From Mactromeris polynyma (Eukaryota; Mollusca; Bivalvia; Venerida; Mactridae), in NCBI GenBank assembly GCA_032209605.1, contig JASFXZ010000001.1:36832619-36896618 (forward strand): DNA of 64,000 bases, written 5' to 3'. Shown piece after piece: positions 13,608 through 24,300 of this stretch. The notes beneath the pieces are model-generated. The model ran no database searches. It was not told the origin of the DNA and saw nothing but the letters and a program-made list of their open reading frames with translations. A program made the position numbers and the translations under genes. Every line of letters begins with the position of its first letter. Position 1 is the stretch's first letter.

Positions 13608-13910
13608 ACAAATCCGTAACTCAGTTTTTGGCGATCTTGAGATATTGGTAACACGTTTTCCGTCTCAATGAGCTAATTACAAATCCGTAACTCAGTTTTT
13701 GGCGATCTTGAGATATTGGTAACACGTTTTCCGTCTCAATGAGCTAATTACAAATCCGTAACTCAGTTTTTGGCGATCTTGAGATATTGGTAACACGTTT
13801 TCCGTCTCAATGAGCTAATTACAAATCCGTAACTCAGTTTTTGGCGATCTTGAGATATTGGTAACACGTTTTCCGTCTCAATGAGCTAATTACAAACCCG
13901 TAACTCGTTA
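13608..13910. repeat. 71-bp tandem array, four identical units
   Basis: Units at 13608-13678, 13679-13749, 13750-13820 and 13821-13891 read identically. A fifth partial unit (about 19 bp, with one change, CCG to CCC context) follows. Each unit starts ACAAATCCGTAACTCAG. Identity of all copies implies recent expansion or strong homogenisation. Confidence 0.95.
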
Positions 13911-14176
13911 TAAGATATTGCTATTCTCAAAATGACAAAATGGCTTTGTAGAATTTAGACGACGATGTATGCATAAAAGCTTTAATGGTACAACATTTGA
14001 TCATTCATTTTTCGGCGCAGCCGTACTAACATGGTTTTGCTACTTGCATATATCAGTGTTTTGTTAACCAATCAAATCATACGTTAACCACCAAGGCAAT
14101 TTTTCGTCAACCGAACAACGTTTGTAACCTTGACGCGGATTGGTTAACCTTTCGATAAAGGGTAACGTTACCTTAT

Positions 14177-14252
14177 CGAATTCCGCTGAATTTCGGTGAA
14201 TATACGGAAATCCATTTTGGATCGGGAGTGACCAGCAATCGTAACATTTCGG
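14177..14252. repeat. Left 76-bp direct repeat flanking SINE copy A
   Basis: Runs from CGAATTCCGCTGAATTTCGG to ACATTTCGG and abuts the SINE head. It is repeated at 14664-14739 with one difference (GATCGGG versus GATCTGG). Confidence 0.95.
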
Positions 14253-14663
14253 CCCTGTGGCTTAGTGGTTAACGCTGCTGACTACGAATCCGAAGGTCGT
14301 GAGTTCGATCCCTCGCCTCGTCGGATAAAACAGAAATGCTTTTCAGTGTTTCCCACCTAACATAGTACTGGCATGTAACCAGGAAAGTACTGGGTAGATT
14401 CCAGGAAAGTACTGGTTAGGTGCCAGGAAAATGGTAACTGTACGATGGGTCTCATTGGCACTGTGCAGTGACCGTCTTTGGCTTCAAAAAATATCTGTTT
14501 GACCTATACTGCTCTACTGGCAGGTAAATTTCCCCCTTCGGTTTCAAAAAGTCTATTTATGGTGTGCGGGGGACATACCGGGTCGACCAAAATACCATAA
14601 AGTGCATTATATAAAATGTGCGCGGCGACGGGCGACCTCATAAACACAGTAATACATACACTA
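14252..14663 (+). mobile_element. tRNA-Arg-type SINE, copy A
   Basis: The tRNA-related head has an A box (TGGCTTAGTGG), an ACG-containing anticodon-like loop (GACTACGAATCC) and a B box (GAGTTCGATCC), as in tRNA-Arg. A body of about 330 bp contains TTTCAGTGTTTCCCACC and ends CGACCTCATAAACA. The same element is at 22186-22604 and, more diverged, at 29681-30074. Copy A is enclosed by a 76-bp direct repeat. Confidence 0.85.
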
Positions 14664-14739
14664 CGAATTCCGCTGAATTTCGGTGAATATACGGAAATCC
14701 ATTTTGGATCTGGAGTGACCAGCAATCGTAACATTTCGG
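14664..14739. repeat. Right 76-bp direct repeat flanking SINE copy A
   Basis: Same sequence as 14177-14252 apart from one base, and immediately follows the SINE tail. It is longer than typical SINE target-site duplications. Confidence 0.95.
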
Positions 14740-15223
14740 CATATTTTATGTTGCACAACAAATCTTAACGTTCAAATTGCGCCGACCATTTATGTTCAAG
14801 ATATTTCTTGTTAACCACATATATATAGTGTTTGCTATTGTTACTGTATACAGATCGTAACAAAACTTCAGAATAAATTATAACGATTTATGCAAGGGCG
14901 ATTACTTTCGCGAGATTTGTTGTTCAATGTTGGGGATGTATTTAACTTAGAACAATGAAACCATCAAACCGCTTGATGGATGAACGTTTTAGATAAGGGA
15001 TCTTCTCAGATAAAGGGCTTCGCGATTCGATGGATAAAGCAGTAACAACACTGATATTATAAGGATTAAAGGGGACAGTTATGAAATAAACCGGACTTAT
15101 TTTAGAAATATTAACTATGTAGTAGGACTATTTAATTCTTAAAAGTACCATTGTATGTGTTGACATATTTTCATCGCACAAGGAATTATTAATTTCTTCA
15201 TATTCTTGCAGTTTATTCAGACG

Positions 15224-15301
15224 ATGGAGGCAATGGATTTCTTGTCACAGATATTATTATTGTGGATCTACATAACATTCACAATCCATGTTCAAGCAAC
15301 A
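15224..15301 (+). CDS. Astacin gene exon 1: signal peptide
   Basis: Twenty-six codons with start MEAMDFLSQ followed by a hydrophobic core (ILLLWIYITFTI) and HVQAT. It is a good secretory signal with a possible cleavage after VQA. A second ATG is four codons in. Ends in phase 0 at GTAAGC. Confidence 0.8.
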
Positions 15302-18300
15302 GTAAGCTATTATTTCATGTACTATCGTGTTTTCTATGTTAGTACCGTACTATTACTAGTATCGTGTATGCTTGTACTTAAAGGGTTAAAAGCGGTAATA
15401 ATTTCAGACAGTTTTAATAATGGTGTTGTTAAAATGTACGGCCATTTTTATACTTCCCGGTGGAATATTTAAACCGAGCTGTGTTTATTTTACATTTTAC
15501 GTTTTATTTATTTCACAAAATCTGATTCTATACACTTGTATTGAATACTAACAGGAATTTGAAAGAAAGAAATAACTAAGCACAGAACTCCATTAATTTG
15601 TAAGGCCACGTTTTATTTAATAAAATTGCCATGTGAATGAGTTGGTACCCTGTCTAGATCTTCACACTGAGATTAGTAAATATATATTTTACAAGAAGGA
15701 CCCAGTATTTGCCAGCCTTGATGACCAGTCCACTGATTTGGCAATGGTAATGCATAATGGACACATCGACTATCATATATGGCAAGATGAACTGGACATC
15801 ATAGAAGAGGTAGAGAATCATAAAAATCAATTTACGGAGCCGCCAGAGGACTTTGATACGGTAATTACATATATGTTGTAATCTTCCTAAACAAGGGAAT
15901 ACTCAATTTAGTAACCACAACAACAGAGGTGTCTAACAGAGCCAGACCGTAAAAACATTTCATTCATTGTAAAATTTATTTTTTTACCTGATCGGATTAA
16001 TATTTACCAGTCATGTCAAACGATTAGGTATTTTTCGTTGACTCTGAACAAGAAACGAGTTTTAAGCTGTGTGCTGACAGTTTTGAATCCAAATTTCAAA
16101 CCTCAAACAAGGGAGCTGACGTTATCTCCAAAAGTATAAAAAGCGCAAAAAATGACGTAACTTTTATATGTGTGAATAAGGTCTCACATTTTCTTACTGC
16201 TATTGTTGCAAATGTTGCATAATCTGAGGATCAGCTGCTAATTAGTTCACTCTCGATCTGACCGAGGCTGATAATTGTTTTTCTAATAATATTTTTAGAT
16301 GCGCATTTGCGCCCTTTTTGGACTTCAGTCACAGTATCGTATTGTGTTCTGTTTTATTACCTTTTTGATGTACAATTAGCGACTGATCATCATTTTTACC
16401 TTCTAAATATTGTTGAATCGAATGTGATATTTATTGTACTATGATAAAAGTCTCTTATAATTCTATTCAGAATGGCTATGTACTTTTGTGTAGTTAATCT
16501 ATTGTTTTTATTATGTTATACTGTGCATAGATGAGACTGAACTAAATAATTATGTATATATAAAACATAAATCATAAACAGTAGAAGTGGAAAAGCCACC
16601 CCTAGTGCGAAGCCACGCCTAAATCACGAGGAGACATGAACATATGTACATGTATGTAAACAATAACAAAGGCAAAAGGGACACAATAGAAACAGTACAA
16701 ATGATGGGCGAAGATATAAGGGTCCGACATTAGTATAAAAGTTGACACAATTGTAATGATAGGTGTCGTATATTATTATTGCAGGACAAAGTGGGAAATG
16801 AAACAAGAACAAAGAGGTTTGCCATGGACAAGGAAAGGAAACGATGGACACATGGCGTCATTCCATATGAGTTCGATAATTCCGTCGGTAAAGCATTCTT
16901 AAACGTGTTAGTTACATGAACGCATCACATTTAACTATGCCAAATAGTGTACAATAAAACCTCACATAAAGACAACACCGTAACTAATACCACTTCATTA
17001 TTAAGACCATATTTACATGGCTCGGTTGTTTCGGGTTTCTCCTTATTTTAACTTGAATCGCAGACCACCTATTAACTAAGAGCGATTTTCTACACAACCA
17101 ACTATTGATGCTTAACTGTACATAAACAATTATCTTGTTATGTGGTTTAAACGGAAAGCTTATTATAAATCCTTTCACTATTGTGCATAATGGCTTTATT
17201 TCCCATTCCTACCTCTAGTAGTTTTATATCTATCCACTCCCTTATTTTAGCTTCTCTGTTTCCCGTTCCCTTTTATGCCCCCGCCATTAGCCACCCTTGT
17301 CCGTCCGTGCGAAAATTTGGTTTCCGATTAGTAACTGACACTGATAAATTCAATTCATGTTGAGGATCTCAGTTACAACCCACCAGTTTTGGAAGAAGTT
17401 ATGGCCCTTGTTCTACTTAAAAGCCCATAGCAAGGGCATCTGTGTCCTATAGACACATCTAGTCAGTTTATTGTACACCCTTTATATATACCATAAGGAT
17501 CTGTGGCGAGGCACTGCTTTGTGAGTGTAGAATTCTCCGATATGCACTTGCTCACGTTTAGCATTTTCAAAGGCGTCTTGGATTAGAGTTATTAGTCGTT
17601 ACATTTTCACCATTCTGATACCAACATATTCGTGTTTTTGTGATTACAGGAGAGAAGACACGACAACATATTCTCGATGATATATTTGGTTTATTCCAAT
17701 ACTGGACACATTTTCGTTTCGTTCCTTGGAACTCAAGCGTACCTGAACTTTACAATCTAGACCACGATAATTACCTTATATTTGTGGCGAACGATAACAG
17801 GTGACGTAAATTTGTCAAAACATCTTTCCAATTAATGAAATGAAATTAAAACAATGTGCCTGCATGGACCATCGTCTCGTACGCCTTTGAATCGGTACTA
17901 ATTTCGGCGGGTCGGAGGGATTACCAAAAAACAAACATTTTTTAAGATTGCCTGGTGGTCACCAGGTATGAGTTCCTATATACATGTAGATCCATTTTCC
18001 CTTTTAACGTTTAAGCACAAACTAAGAATTTAAGCACAAACTAAGATTTTAAATAAAAACTAAGATTTTAAGCACAAACTAAGATTTTAAGCACAAACTA
18101 AGAATTTGAGCACAAACTAAGAATTTAAGCGCAAACTAAGAATTCAACGAAGAGAATCTGGAACACGCATATACAATAAGATTACGTGAAATGTAATAAT
18201 AATGTAATACGCTCGTATATAAGTAAAGCATCTGTGTAATTTTTACACTTTTGATAAATATATTCCTAGCTTGACGGGTCTGCTGTTTTTGTATCTTTGT

Positions 18301-21300
18301 TCTGCGTGCATTGTCCTGTGTTCGCCGTCTATTATGTGAGGGAGATGTCCAACGTGGATTTCCTTATTTACACTGTAAAGTGGGTTATCTGGGTGATGAA
18401 AGAATAAGTGTGAGCTTGGGTGAAGACTTAAAGGCTTTTATCAAAATGTGCTGAGTAATAATTAACTTACAGGTGTACTCTAAAACACTGCATCATAACT
18501 TTTCTTAAAAGCTACCTAGAACTGCAAAACACGAGTCTGATACAAGTACTACCTATATATGCTATTGCTAACTTGGCGAGTAGGTCATGATAGAAAATAC
18601 CTGCATCGGACTCATGTGTTTATGGTTTTGGGAAATAGGTAAGACAAAGTGACAATGACAATGAGGTGTTGTAGAGTACATTTGTATGAAGACATTTATC
18701 ACCGACCGATCTTCTCATATTTTCGACTAAGCATATTTTGACAAGTTCGAGATTATCTACCTTTAAACTATGTCTGCATGCGCTCTTCGTGTCTCCTCGC
18801 GCTTTAACGTGGCTGTGTATTTCGTATGTGACATTTCCTGCAAGTTTTTCTAAGAAATGGGAGAAAATATAATTTCGAGGCTTATGTTAATCTCTGTTAA
18901 CTAAACATCTCATCGCACTTAAAGGTTCCCTGAAATATGTCTGTTACACTTATTACATTCTATTTAAACGTCTACGAAACCTCATAGGTGAATTGAACAT
19001 GATTTTTTTCATTGCTTGCAGATGTTGGTCATATCTAGGAAACACAAGATGGAAAGGACAGCACATTTCATGCTGTAGTCAGGTACATGATTCTATAGCA
19101 AAATATTCGTGAACTTTTTAAAAAAGGAACAATTTATTTTTGATATCAGCACGCAGTATAAATGTGGTCACGGACATATAAAACATGTTTTATATGTTCG
19201 TGATGCGGTGTGTCTTTTTCATTTATACACATAGTCGCCAATTGTGTGCATGTGTTTGTATCATGTTTTGTTATCATTTAGTATGTCCCAGTTCGTGTTC
19301 TCATAAGTGGGTGTTTTACACGTTTCCTGTTATTTTAAATATTTGTAGAAGAACCTAAATTACGATATATAAATTTAACAGAACACAATAGACCAGATAA
19401 TGGGACACTGTGGTAGCACCCACATATTTTTGCTAAACCATCGGATAGAAATTTCAGAACAAGTAGAAGATTTTTGTCATAAACATTTGTACTATAGTAA
19501 TTCTCCCAAAATCCTGACGTACGAAACATTGCCACTTGACACAAGTTTTCAATATATCTTGACTGTAACTTTTCGTCAAAGTAAAGCTAATTAACTGGAT
19601 ACGACTTACTAGCATATGTCGTATTTCTTCTATTTATACGATTCGGCTACAAATCCCATTCCTCTATTAAAAATAATGTTTAATTTACGATCGGTGTTTC
19701 ACGATATTTACGACATACGCAGGGTTCGACTGTGTGTAATAACTGTGTCTATTTTCCCAAACAATGACCATTTTATAATCTATCGGTATATGAATAAAGA
19801 AGCAACCAGACTTGTTTCGCTTTCACGACACGATATGAATTTATCTGGTAAATTCGCACATTTATTTCGTCGCTAATATAGTGGAACACTGGAAATCTGA
19901 CCGTCTTCGGACCACGGAAATTTACCGCTATTCTGGGATGACAGGTTTTCCGCGGTTTACGAGAAATATCTGCGCAAAATATCAACGGGATTCGGAATTC
20001 CGGGGGACAGGATTTTTTTAAAAAGTTTTATGTAAATGAATTATATAGAGAAATAATACGATTGCAGGGTGGCCGGATTTCCGAGATGCCAATGTAACAT
20101 GTTCTGTTTTTTTATAGGATCGATGTATTCATGAGATTGGACATAGCCTGGGATTTTATCACGAACTAGAAAGTCCACTACGAGATGACTACATTCGAAT
20201 AAACTCTAAAAATATCAGAGACGGTAAACCATAATTTTTCCTCTTTTTGCCACATATACAGCTCATAAACAAACTAAATGTTCAGTACACGAGAGATACA
20301 ATATTTGAATTTTGGGCGTGTTTTTGTGAAATAGGGATCTGAAATTTTAGAAAAACGAGAAATTAATCTGCAGCTCAAATCTCATGTCTATGGTGGCATA
20401 TTACTGCCACCAGTTAGCATGATAGCGTTCGCGAATTAATTCGTGTTAACCACTTAATTATTACCATAATTACCTAGCTATCTAGTTAATATTCGTGATA
20501 AATTTTCGGTAAGATAAATATCATACAACTAGAAACAGGCTTGAAAGTGCCCAGAACTGCCACCTCTTACCTTTTTATGATGTATCACACTAGATTTAAG
20601 TGGTAACACGAATCTTATCTAGTTGTCCACTTATTATGTTACTTAGTAACTCAAATTCGCGAATTTCACTTAAGATTCGTGTTACCACTTATTTATAAAT
20701 AGGCCTACATTTTTGGCTTCTAGATGTAATTTTATAAGTTTAAGTCTATAATATTGGATTCAGGGCATGGACTTTGATACAAATTTAACGATCACCTTCA
20801 TATTGCCTTATACGTTAATACAACAATGTTTGTTAGGATGACGAACCAATATATAACAAAATAATTTTCAATAATATGATAAATAATTGAATGCAGGAGT
20901 TTTGAAATAAAATAGACAACTTACATACAAACATTTGTTAATCCGACCCATGTTCATTGCAAACCAAGAGAGTTATGATTAATAATTAATTGTAATAGTG
21001 TTCCTGGTTGGAGTTTATTTTAAACGCCCTTAAACGCAGCAAAACCCCTAGAACAGTCAAACGTTGTACATCCCTTTGGATGAAAGCGAGACAAGACTAT
21101 CTACTTTTATGATTATGTTTAGTTACACTATTTTTGCAGGACAATAAAATCGTTGTACATCTCTTGGGGTTAAAGCGAAACAAGGCTATCTGTTTCTTTA
21201 TTTATATTCAGATACGTTGTTTTTGCTTCCAGTCTTTGATCTACTTAAATATGTAGATACTTACAAACAAAGAAGTAATTATAGTGATTTGGAGTGTCGT

Positions 21301-24300
21301 GAGATTTAATAATAAATTTACCGAGCTGAACTCATCTTTTGTAAGTGTTTTGCTGACATTAAATTATTTTCTGATTGTTAATTGGTTGAAATTGAGGATT
21401 TGAAATGTCAGATCGCAAATAAACAATCCATATGATACTTCCATGACCTTTTGGCGAATTATTTAAGTTCATTTGGGATAAAAATCAGTTAATTGCATAT
21501 TTGCTTCTTAGTTCGCCTTCCTCCTCTGGGAAGCCGCTAGTAGGGTCTTATGAGGTGTACTTGACCGGAGTTGAACGCACCACCGCCAGGTGGAGCGGCT
21601 GATACCCTATTACTTACACTGTCACTCCCCTGAGATACGCCGTTCACTGAGAACTGACTTGGTATTTATATTATTTCAGGAGCGCATGGTAACTTCCAAA
21701 AATCGTCACTGGAAGGCAAGAAGGTGTTTGGATATTACGACATGAGTACTGTGATGGGATATGCTCCAAATGTAACTGTTTATTTATTGTCTGCTTGTCT
21801 CTTGTTAACATATATTATATCTAACACATACAAGTGTGGAGGTTGGGAAATATATATGTATATGAAATATTATAAAGGAAATGCGGAAATAACCGGAAAA
21901 ACACGATGTTTTCTCGAAAAATGCCGGAATTAGCCGACAGCAATAATAGGGAGACCCATGTATTGATATTTTAGAATCAAAGAACTTCTTCATCTCGAAT
22001 TATACATTTTCGGTGATATATTCGTATAACAGAGATATTTCAATTATACAATAACGAATTGTTGCCTTCTAGACTAGCGAGTCGATGTTAGTATTGTTCG
22101 ACCCAGAGAAAGTGATTTCGACCCTTCAAAGTCATGTGACTTTGTTTAGACAAATATAATAAAGGCACAGTGAGTGGCCAATAATGCCCTGTGGCTCAGT
22201 GGTTAACGCTGCTGGCTACGAATCCGAAGGTCGTGGGTTCGATCCCTCGTCTCGCCGGATAAAACAGAAATACTTTTCAGTGTTTCCCACCTAACATAGT
22301 ACTGGCATGTAACCAGGAAAGTACTGGGTAGATTCCAGGAAAGTACTGGTTAGGTGCCAGGAAAATGGTAACTGTACGATAGGTCTCATTGGCACTGTGC
22401 AGTAACCGTCTTTGACTTCAAAAATTGTCTGTTTGATCTATATTGCTCTACTGGCAGGTAAATTTCCCCCTTCGGTTTCAAAAAGTCTATTTATGGTGTG
22501 CGGGGGACATACCGGGTCGACCAAAATACCATAAAGTGCATTATAAAATGTGCGCGGCGACGGGCGACCTCATAAACAGTAATACCAATACCAACCAACC
22601 AAAACCAATAATAGTTTTATATTTTCAGTCGTTCAGTAAAAATATGCGAGACACTATCAGTGTTCTTGATCCAGAAAGTAGATACCTTACAATAAAGAAA
22701 GACATGTCTGCATACTATATGTTCTACGAGGCACAGGTTTTATATGGCATGAAAGGTGGAGTAATATTTTATGTATATATTTTCGTAAATTATATTTCGA
22801 CTGCTTTCTAATTAAACTGTTGAAAATAAGTTACCAGTTTACCCTAAAACAATCCAATTTGACTGATTGTGCCCTAATAGTTGTTCAAGATTTGAAATTA
22901 TGCAAAGGCATGGTCAACTTATAGAACTCGTTTTCCCCTATTTTGTCAGGATTTGGTGTCGTCTGCTTGTCTGTGAAAACGCCTATGATAATGAATACTT
23001 TGCACTCATTGAATTAAAATATGATAATTAAAATGAAATGTTGATTAGTCAGTGGGTATGTAGGGAAGGAACCCTTGTATATGTCATAGTCGGTCTTTTT
23101 TATTTCTAAAATCTGAGAGAATATATTGAGTTATATTGAATATGTCATTCAAGGGACTATGTATACATGTAGATAGTTGTACGCACATAGCTATTTGTTT
23201 ATGTCTGTTTGTAGCTGAAAAATGTCCAGAGATGTCAGACGATTGTGTGAACGGTGGCTATCTATCCTATGTCAATGGAACATGCAGATGTCGGTGCCCG
23301 GAGGGTCTTGACTATACTACAAATTGTTCTACCGTTATAGGTATAATATCCCTGAACACGCCTTATTTTCTGTAAGAAAGATGAAATCATAAAAAAACAT
23401 AATTTTACCTGATCGAATAGGACCCATATATCTATATTTATATTTAATACATAGCATTATAAACACTTCATACACAATGTGTACGCTAAACAACACTACA
23501 AGTAAAACACAATAACTCGAACTAGGTAAAGTCACAGATTATGTTTCACAGATTAATGCTTATCTCGAACGTCTAAAGTCTTGAAATCTGCCTAACGGAG
23601 GAAATAATTCAGTAACTGGAAGAAATTGTACTACGTGTAATATTTACCATGTTTATTATTAGTTAAATTCTGTTTTTAGGTGACATATTTCAGTCAGCAT
23701 AAGTAAAGGAAATATTTATGAAAGAAAATTAATTTTGGAAACTTGAAATAAATTTGATGTTTGTTGTAGGGACTGATTACATTGTAATGAAATGAATTGT
23801 AAGCGTAATATAATGTGATTGTGACTGTGTACTGTAATATACTGGTCAATATTGTTAACCTGTCAGTACTCTAACAAACTCTTGCATACATCGTCTGTTG
23901 TTTTGATTACAGTAAGGTATGACATTAATAGTTCAAAGGAATTGAACTACCAAAAAGTCAATGTTAACCTGTCAAAATCTCATTCGTCGTTTCAGGTCCT
24001 TTTGTTATAATATATTCAAAATTCTCAACCACAAAATTGCGGGTTACACTAAATGTTTATTCAACATTATACAGGAAGTGACGTATGTGGCGGCGTGATT
24101 GAGTTGTCTGCTGAAAGTAAACAGACCAAAATAACATCACTAAACTATCCAGGGCCATATAGAATATCACAACCATGTGTTTGGTTTATCAAGGTAACGT
24201 CCACTCGTAGAATCTAACTAATTCCCTGATCTTAATCGTGTTATCCACAAACTTGAAGTATTTAAACGTGACAGTTTTACTTCGATTGTCACAATATGAT

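Larger units (their letters stand above)
8360..15223. other. Intergenic region between endophilin and the astacin gene
   Basis: No conserved coding exon is recognised on either strand. It holds the putative endophilin promoter, a palindromic AAACCTC element (9820-9974), a 20-bp tandem repeat (10207-10296), the 71-bp tandem array (13608-13910) and a SINE with long flanking repeats (14177-14739). An untranslated 5' exon of the astacin gene may lie upstream, because its first coding exon is preceded by a possible acceptor (TTCTTGCAG at 15203-15211). Confidence 0.6.
16888..21679. other. Astacin introns 3-6, non-coding content
   Basis: Apart from exons 4-6, this stretch holds a partial palindromic element just upstream, a 19-bp tandem repeat (18011-18146) and an inverted-repeat element (20597-20691). 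No other coding evidence is seen. Confidence 0.6.

Noticed and set aside
14254..14330. tRNA-Arg gene
   Set aside because: A and B boxes are present, but the sequence continues into a conserved 330-bp body and is repeated twice more in the window, so it is a SINE head.
22443..22811. 122-codon plus-strand open frame
   Set aside because: It runs out of the SINE body into exon 8 and then into intron 8; only 22629-22755 is coding.
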